From contig NZ_CP085051.1 in NCBI RefSeq assembly GCF_020616335.1, positions 1,178,001-1,242,000 of the forward strand: 64,000 bases of DNA, given 5' to 3'. Below the pieces are notes generated by a model. It ran no database searches. It was not told the origin of the DNA and was given only the letters and a program-made list of their open reading frames with translations. The stretch comes from Corynebacterium uberis (GTDB taxonomy: Bacteria > Actinomycetota > Actinomycetes > Mycobacteriales > Mycobacteriaceae). Both the position numbers and the translations under genes were made by a program. Every line of letters starts with the position of its first letter. Positions within the stretch are counted from its first letter, which is position 1. Below, one piece after another: positions 1 to 10,106 of this stretch.

Positions 1-144
1 TGGCTGTGGGCGGTGCTCGGGCTGTTGGTGGCGCTCGCCGTGATGGTGGTGATCGCGGGTCTGAACGGGGACGGGAGCTTCGTGGACAACATGATCGATA
101 CGTGGAATAACATCGCGCTGACCGTCCAGGGTTGGTTTAAGTAA
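1..144 (+). CDS. steA: SteA C-terminal end (partial)
   Basis: The first 47 codons of the window are open from base 1 and end at TAA 142-144. The peptide begins with a hydrophobic segment (about residues 3-20, rich in Leu, Val, Ala) followed by a short polar tail ending in GWFK, so this is the last membrane helix of a longer protein. Identification rests on position: the gene lies 34 bp upstream of a SteB/MctB-type gene and then pyrG, which is the corynebacterial steA-steB-pyrG order. SteA is a membrane protein needed, with SteB, for efficient daughter-cell separation. The catalytic or thiamin-pyrophosphokinase-like part lies outside the window, so the call is by synteny. Confidence 0.6.
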   Translation, partial: WLWAVLGLLVALAVMVVIAGLNGDGSFVDNMIDTWNNIALTVQGWFK

Positions 145-178
145 CGTACGACTTTTCTGACTCGGAGGTTAGAAACAC

Positions 179-1129
179 ATGCCAGGAAAAACTGGAGGCA
201 GGACCGGGTTGGTCGTCGCGGGGCTGGCTTTTGGCATCGCCGCAGGCGTGGCCTTTGGCACGTTGGGGCTTGCGCCAAACCTATCCTCGGGCGCCGGCCC
301 GGGGGCGGGCTCGATCGCGCAGGAGCGTGACGCGGCGGTCAAGGATGCCCAGATCAATGACGCGCAGGCGCGATCCGCGGACGCGGTGGTGGGGGAGTTG
401 GCCCGCCCGGCGGTCGCCGATGTGCTCAAGGACCATTCGGTGCTCATTATGCGCACGGCGGATGCTCAGGACGAGGACGTGGCGGCCGTGCGCGCGCTGC
501 TGCGGCAGTCTGGGGCTACTTTTGCGGGCGGGATCAAGCTGGAGTCGCGCTTCTTATCCCAAGATGGTGCTGATGCGCTCAAGACGGTGGTCACTAACAC
601 GCTGCCGGCCGGGGCGCAGTTGTCGGAGACGAACCTTGACCCGGGCACGCACGCGGGCGAGGCGCTGGGCTCGGCCCTGCTGGTTAGCCCGCGAGAAGGC
701 ACGCCGCAGGCCACGGAGGCAGAGCGCGCCACGGTGTTGACCGCCTTGCGCGATGGGGGATTTATCTCCTATGACGAGGGCACGATCTCTCCTGCCCAGG
801 CGGTGCTCATAGTCACGGGCGATTCTGACGGCTCGGGCGACGCCGCATTTTCGGCAAAGACGCTCGCCGCGATGAGTACTGCCCTGGATAGCCGCGGCAG
901 GTCCGTGGTGCTGGCAGGCCGGATCCATACCGCTGCTGACACCGGTGCTGTGGGCCAGTTGCGCGCCGCCCATCCGGGTGGTGCGAAGGTGTCTACGGTG
1001 GATTCCGTGGATCGGCAGTGGGGCCGTGTGGCCACGGTGTTGGCGGTGCGCGAGCGCATCGATGGCGCCACGGGTGCCTATGGGGCTGCGGCGTCGGCAG
1101 AGGCGGCCAGTCCCGCGTTGACCCGCTAG
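179..1129 (+). CDS. steB: SteB / MctB-family envelope protein
   Basis: A 316-aa protein with one N-terminal membrane anchor (about residues 8-30, GLVVAGLAFGIAAGVAFGTL) and a long extracytoplasmic part. It contains the heptad-like stretch after residue 45 typical of MctB-type proteins, the family described in mycobacteria as copper transport protein B and in corynebacteria as SteB. SteB acts with SteA in peptidoglycan hydrolase control and cell separation. The ATG at 179 follows a GGAGG (163-167) by about 11 bases and sits 34 bp after the steA stop, so the two genes are probably one operon. Family assignment is from recognisable sequence and context; which of the two reported roles applies here cannot be told. 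Confidence 0.75.
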   Translation: MPGKTGGRTGLVVAGLAFGIAAGVAFGTLGLAPNLSSGAGPGAGSIAQERDAAVKDAQINDAQARSADAVVGELARPAVADVLKDHSVLIMRTADAQDEDVAAVRALLRQSGATFAGGIKLESRFLSQDGADALKTVVTNTLPAGAQLSETNLDPGTHAGEALGSALLVSPREGTPQATEAERATVLTALRDGGFISYDEGTISPAQAVLIVTGDSDGSGDAAFSAKTLAAMSTALDSRGRSVVLAGRIHTAADTGAVGQLRAAHPGGAKVSTVDSVDRQWGRVATVLAVRERIDGATGAYGAAASAEAASPALTR

Positions 1130-1155
1130 TTTCCTAGCGTGGGCGGGCGCGGTGT

Positions 1156-1161
1156 TATGCT
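1156..1161 (+). promoter_or_regulatory. possible -10 box for pyrG
   Basis: TATGCT lies 225 bp upstream of the pyrG ATG in the 256-bp gap after steB. No convincing -35 element is visible, and the long leader between here and pyrG holds G/C-rich short repeats (GTGCACG, CGTGCATGC) but no clear terminator or known attenuator. The assignment is weak. Confidence 0.25.
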
Positions 1162-1385
1162 GGAGTCCCGTGGGTTGTACGGTCGGCCCCCGCGTTGTGT
1201 GGCGCCATGATTGGCGTGCACGGTGGGTGCCGGGTCCCCGCGGGATTTTTGTATGCACGGCAGGTGTGCGGCGCCGTCAGGGTGGCGCAGCGGGCGTGCA
1301 TGCAGGGAGTTCTTTCGTGGGGATAGGGCCGGACCACCTGATCCTGTTGCGTGAGACTCCGAAGATTCAAGGGGATGACTGGTAG

Positions 1386-3041
<1,656 letters not shown>

Positions 3042-3044
3042 TCC

Positions 3045-3701
3045 GTGGGTCATGAGTTCGCGGTGCGCGATTCGCGCCTGCTTATCGACGCCCCCATCCT
3101 CGCCGTCCGCCGCGACGCCGTCACCATGCCCGGGGGTGAGGTGGCTAATCGAGAGATCGTGGAGCACTTCGGCGCCGTCGCCGTCGTGGCCTATGACCGC
3201 CAGCGCGACGCGATCGCGATGGTGCACCAGTACCGGCATGCGGTGGGCCGCCACCTGTGGGAGCTGCCCGCCGGCATCCTGGATGTGGCAGGAGAAAGCG
3301 CCCTGGACACGGCAAAACGGGAGCTCCAAGAAGAAGTTGGCCTGGCCGCGCAGACATGGTCTGTGCTGGTAGACCTGGTGACTTCTCCAGGGGTGTGCGA
3401 TGAGGCCGTGCGCGTGTTTGTGGCCCAGGATCTTTCCGCGGTCGAGCAGCCGGTGCCGCAGGAAGAAGAAGCGGAGATGACTATGCAGTGGGTGGAGCTG
3501 TCTGCCGCGCGGGACATGGTCTTTTCCGGGCAGCTGCACAACTCCATCGCCGTGGCCGGCGTGCTCAGCGCGTGGGCGGTGCTGCGCGACGGTGCGTCGG
3601 CTCGCCCCGTGGATACCCCCTTTGATCTGCGCCCCACGGCGCTGGCGGGGCGTCGACAAGCAGCCGGGGTTCCCGCCGGCGCGGACATGAAGCGGCCCTA
3701 G
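3045..3701 (+). CDS. NUDIX hydrolase, ADP-ribose pyrophosphatase type
   Basis: A 218-aa NUDIX protein. The box is complete: [18 protein letters not shown] followed by QEEVG, matching G-x5-E-x7-REx-x-EE-x-G, so the metal-binding Glu residues are present. The sequence just before it ([14 protein letters not shown]) is typical of ADP-ribose pyrophosphatases that split ADP-ribose to AMP and ribose-5-phosphate. The GTG at 3045 lies 4 bp after pyrG; an ATG at 3051 is an alternative start. One exact copy of the dispersed 16-bp motif lies inside the gene (3080-3095) and encodes LLIDAP. Substrate is inferred from family resemblance only. Confidence 0.88.
   Translation: MGHEFAVRDSRLLIDAPILAVRRDAVTMPGGEVANREIVEHFGAVAVVAYDRQRDAIAMVHQYRHAVGRHLWELPAGILDVAGESALDTAKRELQEEVGLAAQTWSVLVDLVTSPGVCDEAVRVFVAQDLSAVEQPVPQEEEAEMTMQWVELSAARDMVFSGQLHNSIAVAGVLSAWAVLRDGASARPVDTPFDLRPTALAGRRQAAGVPAGADMKRP
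3080..3095 (-). repeat. dispersed 16-bp motif, exact copy 1
   Basis: Reads GGGGGCGTCGATAAGC on the minus strand, inside the nudix gene. One of five exact copies in the window; see the finding on this motif. Confidence 0.8.
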
Positions 3702-3703
3702 CC

Positions 3704-4609
3704 GTGGAACTGGAGGAGGCCGCGGGTCTGTGGCTTGATCACCTCACCGTGGAACGCGGCTTGCGCCCCAACACCCTGAGCAATTACCGCCGGGATGTGG
3801 ATCGCTACGTGACATGGATGCGGGCTGCGGGGCGAACGCGCATGGAGGATATTTCTGCCGGCGATGTCTCCGCCTATGTGGCGGACCTGCGCCGCGGCGG
3901 CCTGGCGGCCTCGTCGGCCGGTCGGGCGTTGGTGGTGGCGCGGGGCCTGCATCGCTTTGCCGTCATGGAAGGCTGGGTGGGAGTCGATGTGGCGGCGGAG
4001 GTCTCGCCGCCGCAGACCGGAAGCCACCTGCCCGATACGCTGAGCATTGATGACGTCTCCCGGCTGCTGGAGGCCGCCCCGGATGGGGAGTCGGCTACCG
4101 CCATCGACCTGCGTGATCGCGCCCTCCTGGAAGTCCTCTACGCCACCGGCGCCCGGGTCTCGGAGGCCTTAAGCCTCACGGTCGATGACCTAAGCGACTG
4201 CGACGGGGTCCTGCTGATTACCGGCAAGGGGGGAAAGCAGCGCCTGGTGCCCATCGGCCAGCCCGCACTGCGCGCCTGCCAGGCCTATCTGGTGCGCGGG
4301 CGCCCGAGCCTGGCGACTGGGCGCAGTCACGCCCTTTTTCTTAATCAGCGTGGTGGCGCCCTGTCGCGGCAAAGTGCCTGGGCGATTATGAAAACGCGCG
4401 CCCACCTCGCCGGCCTCGAACAGGCAGACGCGATCTCTCCGCACACGTTGCGGCATAGTTTTGCCACCCATTTGCTGGAGGGCGGCGCGGATGTGCGGGT
4501 GGTCCAGGAGCTTTTAGGCCACGCATCGGTGACCACCACGCAGATCTATACGCACATCACGGCCGAAGGTTTAAGGCAGGTGTGGCGTCACGCTCATCCG
4601 CGCGCCTGA
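3704..4609 (+). CDS. xerD: Tyrosine recombinase XerD
   Basis: A 301-aa integrase-family recombinase of the usual XerC/D length. The N-terminal SAM-like DNA-binding domain covers residues 1-90. The catalytic residues are all visible: Arg in TGARVSEAL, His-x-x-Arg in SPHTLRHSF, His in [10 protein letters not shown] and the nucleophile Tyr in IYTHI. With XerC it resolves chromosome dimers at dif during division. The GTG start 3704 is 2 bp after the nudix stop, so translation is likely coupled. The pyrG-nudix-xerD order is the corynebacterial one, which favours XerD over XerC. No dif-like site was recognised nearby. Confidence 0.92.
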   Translation: MELEEAAGLWLDHLTVERGLRPNTLSNYRRDVDRYVTWMRAAGRTRMEDISAGDVSAYVADLRRGGLAASSAGRALVVARGLHRFAVMEGWVGVDVAAEVSPPQTGSHLPDTLSIDDVSRLLEAAPDGESATAIDLRDRALLEVLYATGARVSEALSLTVDDLSDCDGVLLITGKGGKQRLVPIGQPALRACQAYLVRGRPSLATGRSHALFLNQRGGALSRQSAWAIMKTRAHLAGLEQADAISPHTLRHSFATHLLEGGADVRVVQELLGHASVTTTQIYTHITAEGLRQVWRHAHPRA

Positions 4610-4641
4610 CGGCCGGGGTGAAAGCTTCGGTGCAAACGCAC

Positions 4642-4647
4642 TAGAAT
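4642..4647 (+). promoter_or_regulatory. -10 box upstream of parA-like gene
   Basis: TAGAAT, a good sigma-A -10 element, stands 17 bp after TGAAAG (4619-4624) as a weak -35. It lies in the 184-bp gap after xerD and would give the parA-like/scpA pair its own promoter with a leader of roughly 140 bases. Confidence 0.5.
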
Positions 4648-4793
4648 GACAGGAGTGTAGTTTTTGTTGGGCCGCCCGCGGCGCACCAGGGCCCACCAAC
4701 CCCGACAAAGACGAAAAGGATGACGATAATCAGAACACTGGCATTGCTGGCCAGGCACACGCGCCGGATGGATAAATGGGAGAAGGTGACACT

Positions 4794-5672
4794 GTGGCAG
4801 ACGAGGGGCTGTTTGAGACCGCAGACCAAAAGACTGCCCTAACCGGACGCAGCCTGCGCGATATTCCCTTGCCGCAACCGCTTGAGCGGCACGGTCCCGC
4901 GACGGTGTTGGCTATGTGTAACCAAAAGGGTGGGGTAGGAAAAACGACCTCCACGATCAACCTGGGGGCCTGCCTGGCTGAGTACGGCCGCAAGGTACTC
5001 CTGGTTGATCTTGATCCCCAGGGCGCGTTGTCCGCCGGCCTGGGGATTGCGCACAATGAGCTGGAAGTTACCGTCTACAACCTGTTGGTGGATAACCAGA
5101 CGTCCGTGCATTCGGCCATCCATCACACCGCGGTCGGCGGGCTGGATATTATTCCCGCCAATATTGACCTGTCCGCGGCGGAGATTCAGTTGGTCAATGA
5201 GGTCGGCCGGGAACAAACCCTGGCCCGCGCATTGCGTCCGGTTATGCGCGATTATGACTTCATCCTTCTTGACTGCCAGCCTTCCCTGGGCCTTCTTACG
5301 GTCAATTGCCTGGCCTGTGCGCATGGCGTGATCATCCCCATGGAATGCGAGTATTTCTCCCTGCGCGGGCTGGCTTTGCTCACGGACACGGTGGAGAAGG
5401 TCCGCGACCGGCTGAACTTTGACTTAGAGATCCTGGGCATCCTGGTAACCATGTTTGACCGCCGGACCAGCCACGCGCGGGAGGTCATGTCGCGGGTGGT
5501 TGAGGTATTCGGCGACAAAGTCTTTGATGCCGTGATCACCCGAACAGTGCGTTTCCCGGAAACCTCAGTGGCAGGCGAGCCGATTACCACGTGGGCACCT
5601 AATTCGCAGGGGGCGCAGCAGTATCGGCTCCTGGCCCGGGAGGTCATTGCCAGGGCAGGAGGCCTGCGCTGA
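4794..5672 (+). CDS. ParA-family ATPase, scpA-linked
   Basis: A 292-aa ParA/Soj-type ATPase. The deviant Walker A motif is NQKGGVGKTTSTIN, followed by LLVDLDPQGALSAGLG (Walker A') and a Walker B-like ILLDCQPSLG. It belongs to the group encoded beside scpA/scpB in Actinobacteria, which is distinct from the parA of the origin-proximal parAB operon. GTG 4794 is preferred to ATG 4776 because AGAAGGTGA (4781-4789) sits 4 bases upstream of it. The stop TGA (5670-5672) overlaps the proposed CTG start of scpA, and AGGAGG (5657-5662) for scpA is inside the last codons. A role with condensin in chromosome organisation is inferred from position. Confidence 0.9.
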   Translation: MADEGLFETADQKTALTGRSLRDIPLPQPLERHGPATVLAMCNQKGGVGKTTSTINLGACLAEYGRKVLLVDLDPQGALSAGLGIAHNELEVTVYNLLVDNQTSVHSAIHHTAVGGLDIIPANIDLSAAEIQLVNEVGREQTLARALRPVMRDYDFILLDCQPSLGLLTVNCLACAHGVIIPMECEYFSLRGLALLTDTVEKVRDRLNFDLEILGILVTMFDRRTSHAREVMSRVVEVFGDKVFDAVITRTVRFPETSVAGEPITTWAPNSQGAQQYRLLAREVIARAGGLR

Positions 5673-6487
5673 CACGGGTTGACCACCAGGGCGTCCAGGA
5701 GGAAATTCCCGGATTCCGGGTAGCGCTGGGAAACTTCGAGGGGCCCTTTGACCTTCTTTTGCAGCTGATTTCTGCAAAAAAAATGGACGTCACCGAGGTG
5801 TCCTTGTCTGCGGTGACAGATGAGTTTGTCTCCTACACCCGCAGCCTCAAGGAAAACGCCCAGCTGGAGCAGATCACGGAGTTTCTGGTCATCGCCGCAA
5901 CCTTGCTTGATCTCAAGGCCGCGCGCCTGCTGCCGCGGGGGCAGGTGGATGATGAGTTGGACGTGGAGCTGCTGTCTACCCGGGACCTGCTCTTCGCGCG
6001 GCTACTTCAATACAAGGCCTACAAGCAGGTCGCTGATCTTTTTGCCCACTGGCAGCGCAAGGCGCAGCGGGGCTATCCGCGCACCGTCGGCCCGGAGGAG
6101 CAGTTTGCGCAGCTGGTTGCCCCGGTGCGGCTGGGGCATTCCGCGGATTCCTTTGCGCAGTTAGCTGCGGGGGTTTTCCGCCCGCGTCCGGCGCCGCAGG
6201 TGGGAACCGATCACCTCCACCAGGTGGCGGTGTCCGTTCCAGAGCAGGCGGGGCGGCTGTTGGACGCGCTGCGAATTGCTGGCCCGGACCAGTGGTTATC
6301 TTTTGCCACGCTCATCGCCGATTGCGGGGTCTCTATGGAGATCGTCGGACGCTTTCTTGCGCTGCTTGAGCTGTATAAGGCCAAGGCGGTGGAGGCCCGG
6401 CAGGATGACCCCCTGGGCCCTTTGGACGTGGCGTGGACGGGCCTGGAGGTAGATCCGCAGGTGGTGGCGGCCGCCAACTGGGACTAG
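5669..6487 (+). CDS. scpA: Segregation and condensation protein A, CTG start
   Basis: ScpA kleisin bridges the SMC heads and binds ScpB. The conserved N-terminus (FRVALGNFEGPFDLLLQLI) begins upstream of the first possible ATG/GTG/TTG in frame: TTG 5759 would remove it. Reading upstream, the frame is open to CTG 5669, which overlaps the preceding TGA as CTGA and has AGGAGG six bases before it. I therefore start the gene there (272 aa, first residues LTRVDHQGVQEE read as Met start). The middle has the acidic and basic helices of the family (LLDLKAARLLPRG) and the C-terminal winged helix covers the last 80 residues. The stop overlaps the stop of the convergent aldo/keto reductase in a CTAG. Confidence 0.85.
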   Translation: MTRVDHQGVQEEIPGFRVALGNFEGPFDLLLQLISAKKMDVTEVSLSAVTDEFVSYTRSLKENAQLEQITEFLVIAATLLDLKAARLLPRGQVDDELDVELLSTRDLLFARLLQYKAYKQVADLFAHWQRKAQRGYPRTVGPEEQFAQLVAPVRLGHSADSFAQLAAGVFRPRPAPQVGTDHLHQVAVSVPEQAGRLLDALRIAGPDQWLSFATLIADCGVSMEIVGRFLALLELYKAKAVEARQDDPLGPLDVAWTGLEVDPQVVAAANWD

Positions 6488-7386
6488 GACGCGGCGTCGA
6501 GAAGCCGCATGTGTTCGGCGCTGAGCGTGACGGCGGAGACCTCAGCGTTGGCGCGCAGGTGCTCAACGCTGGTGGTGCCGGGAACCAGGGCGCTGACGTC
6601 ACTGTGGTTGAGGTGCCAGGCCAGTCCCACCGCTGTGGGGCTAAGCCCGGTTTCTGCGGCGACCTGGATCACGGCCGGCAGGTCCTGGGCGCGGGTCATG
6701 GCGCCCATGACGCCGCTCCCGCCGAGGGGGAAGTAGGGGATCCAGGCGATACCGTGCTGGGTGCAGTAGTCCAGCAGGTCCTCGTTGGTGCGGTCCGCAA
6801 CGGAGTGGATGTTTTGGACGGCGGCGATGTCCGCGTCGGCAGCCGCGCGCAGCTGGTCCAGGCTTACGTGGGACAGTCCGATGGCACCGATGCGTCCGGC
6901 GTCGCGCTCGGCGATGAGCGTGGCCAGCTGGTCGTCCAGGGGGACTCCGGCCTGCTCCCCGGTGGCCACTAGGCCGGGGGTCATATCCATGCGGCGCAGG
7001 TAGACCAGGTCAAGATGATCGGTGTGCAGGCTGGTCAGGTTGTCGGTGATGGCGTCACGCAGCTCGTCAGGATGCTGGGCGGCTGCCATGGGAACCGGGC
7101 CCTGCGGGGTGGGTCGGGCGCCGACCTTGGTGGCGTAGACCACGGTGCTGTTGGCTCCGGTGCGGGGCCCAAATGCCGCGGCGAGCATGGCGTTGGCCAC
7201 GTGGTCGCCGTAGAAGGCAGCGGTATCAAAAAGCTGGACTCCTAGCTCCCTGGCAGCGGGCAGGAGGCGGCGGGCGGCCTCTGGGTCGCCTGCACCGTTG
7301 TTGGCGTGGGCTAGTGGGCCCATGCCTAGGCCTACACGAAAGACCTCGCGGTTTCCTATCGTGATGGTGCGTGTCAGTGACGTCAT
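6484..7386 (-). CDS. Aldo/keto reductase family oxidoreductase
   Basis: A 300-aa NADPH-dependent aldo/keto reductase fold. Recognisable motifs are GLGMGPL near the N-terminus, FDTAAFYG with the catalytic Asp and Tyr, YATKVG with the Lys, and GAIGLSHVSLDQL. The usual active-site His (DLYxxH) is replaced by DLVYLRR, so the tetrad may be incomplete. ATG 7386 fits the family start; the frame stays open to 8016 but that extension runs antisense through the rhodanese gene and is not coding. The gene is convergent with scpA and separates scpA from rhodanese-scpB. The substrate is unknown; members often act on aldehydes or sugar derivatives. Confidence 0.85.
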   Translation of the reverse strand: MTSLTRTITIGNREVFRVGLGMGPLAHANNGAGDPEAARRLLPAARELGVQLFDTAAFYGDHVANAMLAAAFGPRTGANSTVVYATKVGARPTPQGPVPMAAAQHPDELRDAITDNLTSLHTDHLDLVYLRRMDMTPGLVATGEQAGVPLDDQLATLIAERDAGRIGAIGLSHVSLDQLRAAADADIAAVQNIHSVADRTNEDLLDYCTQHGIAWIPYFPLGGSGVMGAMTRAQDLPAVIQVAAETGLSPTAVGLAWHLNHSDVSALVPGTTSVEHLRANAEVSAVTLSAEHMRLLDAAS

Positions 7387-7455
7387 GGTGGACAAGCGTA
7401 GCCCGGTGGCGGTGGGCGGGCGGCGCGCCTGGCCCGAACACATATACTTGCCGCC

Positions 7456-8316
7456 ATGGCAGCGATCATCGATGTGGACACGCTTGTCGCACTGCGCCGC
7501 AGGGCGGTTGTTGTGTGCGTCAGCTCGGCAGGCAATCCGCCCGAGCAGGGTATCCCCGGGTCCGTGTGGGCGGATGTGGAGGCGGATTTTTCTGCTCCGC
7601 AGGCGGGCCTGCCGCACACGGTGCCGGAGGATCCGCGGTCCCTGTTCCTCCGCTTGGGGGTGACCAGCAAAAAGCCGCTGGTGCTCTATAGCGCGCACGA
7701 CCCGGGGCCGGCGGCGCGGGTGTGGTGGCTGGCCCGGGTTGCGGGCTTTCCCAACGCCGCGGTGCTCGATGGCGGCGTGCAGGCGTGGCAGGAGTCCGGG
7801 CGCGAGGTAGCGCCGATTGAGCGGGCGGAGTGCGGTGCGGGGACGGGGGCGTCGATAAGCGGGGAGGACACGCCCGTGGAATGGGAGCGCCTTGCCGATG
7901 CACCTGCCGTGCGCGAGGCGCTGACCAGCTATAACTCTTTTGTGGTGGATGTGCGCAGCGCGCAGCGGTTCCAGGGCACTGGCTCGGAGCCGCTTACGGG
8001 CGTGCGCGCCGGACACGTCCCGGGCTCTTTTAACCTTCCGGTGTCCCGGCTGCTGCGCGTCACGGAGGCCGGCGGGTGGAGGCTGCGCGACGTCGATGAG
8101 CTGCGCGACATCTTTGAGCCCATCATCGGGCCCGCAGGGGCGGTGACCTTCTTAAGCGGCACGGCGCTTGATGCGTGCGTGGGCGCTTTGGCGGCCAACG
8201 TCGCGGGCTACGGTGACGTGCAGGTCTATGAGGGATCGTGGGCGGAATGGGGCTGGGCGCACAATGATCCGCAGGACTTCCCCGTAGCCACCGGCCCGTC
8301 TGGAGAACCCCGGTGA
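7456..8316 (+). CDS. Rhodanese-like protein lacking the usual catalytic Cys
   Basis: A 286-aa tandem-rhodanese protein of the thiosulfate/3-mercaptopyruvate sulfurtransferase type. Domain 1 (residues 1-125) contains VLDGGVQAWQ and domain 2 (about 150-280) has VVDVRSAQRF and HVPGSFNLPV. The active-site loop, normally YCGSGVTAC-like, reads FLSGTALDAC here, so the loop position of the nucleophile is Leu or Ser and the only Cys is at the far end. Sulfur transfer by the standard route is therefore doubtful. The stop overlaps the scpB start (GTGA), so it is co-translated with a condensin subunit. A copy of the dispersed 16-bp motif lies at 7845-7860. Confidence 0.8.
   Translation: MAAIIDVDTLVALRRRAVVVCVSSAGNPPEQGIPGSVWADVEADFSAPQAGLPHTVPEDPRSLFLRLGVTSKKPLVLYSAHDPGPAARVWWLARVAGFPNAAVLDGGVQAWQESGREVAPIERAECGAGTGASISGEDTPVEWERLADAPAVREALTSYNSFVVDVRSAQRFQGTGSEPLTGVRAGHVPGSFNLPVSRLLRVTEAGGWRLRDVDELRDIFEPIIGPAGAVTFLSGTALDACVGALAANVAGYGDVQVYEGSWAEWGWAHNDPQDFPVATGPSGEPR
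7845..7860 (+). repeat. dispersed 16-bp motif, exact copy 2
   Basis: GGGGGCGTCGATAAGC inside the rhodanese gene, read there in the frame that gives GASIS. Confidence 0.8.
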
Positions 8317-8906
8317 GCCCCGACGCGCCGGCCTCCTGGGAGATCAGTCGCCTGCGCAGTCAGATTGAATCGCTGCTGCTCGTTGCGGATCAGCCGGTGG
8401 CCACCGAGGTCCTGGCCCGGCTCGTGGAGGCGGAGCCCGCGCAGGTCGCGGCGGTGTGCACACAATGGGCGCAGGAACTCTCCGAGCGCGGCAGCGGCAT
8501 CGATCTGCGGTGCGTGGAAGCGGCCGCGGGGGAGGCGCCCGGCTGGCGGCTGTATACCAGCCGCGACAATGCGCCCACGGTGGAGAAATTCCTCCTCGAC
8601 GGCAGCCAATCGCGGCTGTCCCGGGCCGCGCTGGAAACGCTTGCCGTGGTGGCCTACCGCCAGCCGGTCACCCGCGCCCAGGTTTCCGCGGTGCGCGGCG
8701 TCAACGTCGATGGGGTGATGCGCACCCTCGCGGTGCGTGGGCTGATCCGGGAGGTAGACCCCGACCCGGCGACCGGGGCACACCGCTGGGTAACCACAGA
8801 ATTGTTCCTGGAGCAGCTGGGCATCGACTCGCTGGACCGGCTGCCAGATCTTGCGCCGCTGCTGCCGGACCTGGACCACATTGATCTGGAGGATCTTCCG
8901 GATTAG
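8313..8906 (+). CDS. scpB: Segregation and condensation protein B
   Basis: A 197-aa ScpB, which binds ScpA as a dimer and completes the SMC-ScpAB condensin. The tandem winged-helix fold is indicated by IESLLLVADQPV near the N-terminus, LSRAALETLAVVAYRQPVTRAQV in the centre (the most conserved block) and RGLIREV plus TTELFLEQLG towards the end. GTG 8313 overlaps the rhodanese stop by four bases, so translation is probably coupled. Separation from scpA by two unrelated genes, one of them in the opposite direction, is a departure from the adjacent scpA-scpB order seen in many bacteria. Confidence 0.93.
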   Translation: MSPDAPASWEISRLRSQIESLLLVADQPVATEVLARLVEAEPAQVAAVCTQWAQELSERGSGIDLRCVEAAAGEAPGWRLYTSRDNAPTVEKFLLDGSQSRLSRAALETLAVVAYRQPVTRAQVSAVRGVNVDGVMRTLAVRGLIREVDPDPATGAHRWVTTELFLEQLGIDSLDRLPDLAPLLPDLDHIDLEDLPD

Positions 8907-8937
8907 CGCGGGTGCGGGAAACACAGGCGAGGTGGGG

Positions 8938-8943
8938 TAGACT
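8938..8943 (+). promoter_or_regulatory. possible -10 box before rluB
   Basis: TAGACT in the 210-bp gap between scpB and rluB, with no good -35. It would give rluB-cmk-der their own start site with a leader of about 170 bases. Confidence 0.3.
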
Positions 8944-9116
8944 CGCGGGCGGCTGTGCGTGGCGTGGCGTGATGGTGTGGGGGGACTTTTCTACCGCGTC
9001 AGCATCCCCGCGCCGCCGGGCGTGGGGGAACCCAAAGCCACCGCCCATATGGGCCTGCGTGCGCCCGATGGCGCAGGCATTGACAGGCTAGAAAATCTGA
9101 AAATAGGAAGTACACC

Positions 9117-10106
9117 GTGACACCACCCGCTCGCCGAGACGGCACACCGGAGGACGGACGACGCCAGTCCCGCGCCCCCCAACGCTCCCGCGCTGACCAG
9201 CAATCTCGCGCTGACCACCATTCCCGCGCTGACCAGCATTCTCGCGCTGACCAGCAGTCGCGCCCCGCCCCGCAGTCGCGTGCGGCCGAAATCCCCGTGT
9301 CCCAGGCCCGCCCGGCCCGCCACCAGCACGTCGACGTGTCTGCCCGGCGCGCCGCGGCGGCCCGCTCTGAGGGGGAGGGGGTGCGTCTGCAGAAGGTCCT
9401 CGCCCAGGCTGGGGTGGCGTCGCGCCGCCATGCCGAGGTCCTTATTGACGCCGGCCGCGTGGAGGTCAACGGCTCCACGGTGACCCGTCAGGGGGTGCGC
9501 GTGGACCCGAACGTGGACATTATTCGTGTCGATGGGGTGCGCGTCAACGTCAACGAGGACCTGCAGTACTTTGTGCTCAACAAGCCCCGTGGCGTGCACT
9601 CGACGATGAGCGATGAGCTGGGTCGGCCCTGCCTGGGCGACATCGTGGGCGAGAAGATTGCCGCTGGCCAGCGGCTGTTCCACGTGGGGCGCCTTGATGC
9701 CGATACAGAAGGCCTGATCATGCTCACCAATGACGGCGAGCTGGCCAACCGGCTGATGCACCCACGCTATGAGGTGTCCAAGACCTACCTGGCCACCGTG
9801 CTTGGCGAGGCCGACCGCACCCTGGTGAAGGCCCTCAAGGACGGCATCGAGCTCGAAGACGGCCGCACCGCCGTGGACTTTGCACAGATCGTGGACGTCA
9901 ACAATGGCCTGTCCCTGGTTCGCGTGGAGCTGCACGAGGGGCGCAAGCACGTGGTGCGTCGCCTGCTGAAGGCGGCGGGCTATCCGGTGCAGCGCCTGGT
10001 GCGCACCAAGATCCATACCGTGGCGCTCGGCGAGCAAAAGCCGGGCGGCCTGCGGGCGCTGAACAACTCGGAGCTGACCAGCCTGTTTAAGGCGGTGGGA
10101 ATGTGA
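9117..10106 (+). CDS. rluB: 23S rRNA pseudouridine synthase RluB type
   Basis: A 329-aa pseudouridine synthase of the RsuA/RluB/RluE/RluF group. After a low-complexity N-terminal arm (residues 1-80) come an S4 RNA-binding domain (VRLQKVLAQAGVASRRHAE) and the catalytic domain with the Asp motif GRLDADTEGLIMLTNDG and the later EGRKHVVRRL. The arm holds seven near-identical six-residue units of the SRADQQ type, encoded by 18-bp tandem repeats, and is likely disordered and positively charged. GTG 9117 is used because it includes the arm without a better start. The stop overlaps the cmk start (GTGA), and der follows with ATGA, so the three form one translationally coupled set. Confidence 0.9.
   Translation: MTPPARRDGTPEDGRRQSRAPQRSRADQQSRADHHSRADQHSRADQQSRPAPQSRAAEIPVSQARPARHQHVDVSARRAAAARSEGEGVRLQKVLAQAGVASRRHAEVLIDAGRVEVNGSTVTRQGVRVDPNVDIIRVDGVRVNVNEDLQYFVLNKPRGVHSTMSDELGRPCLGDIVGEKIAAGQRLFHVGRLDADTEGLIMLTNDGELANRLMHPRYEVSKTYLATVLGEADRTLVKALKDGIELEDGRTAVDFAQIVDVNNGLSLVRVELHEGRKHVVRRLLKAAGYPVQRLVRTKIHTVALGEQKPGGLRALNNSELTSLFKAVGM
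9168..9275 (+). repeat. 18-bp tandem repeats in rluB
   Basis: Six consecutive 18-bp units of the form TCxCGCGCTGACCAGCAx; the central four (9186-9257) are nearly identical and the outer ones are degenerate. They encode SRAPQR, SRADQQ, SRADHH, SRADQH, SRADQQ and SRPAPQ. The length of an in-frame multiple of three means copy number can change without breaking rluB. Confidence 0.85.

Noticed and set aside
1152..1385. 77-aa frame immediately before pyrG
   Set aside because: No family resemblance and no convincing ribosome site; more likely an untranslated leader.
7387..8016. N-terminal extension of the aldo/keto reductase frame to 510 aa
   Set aside because: It runs antisense through the rhodanese gene, and the family start lies at 7386.
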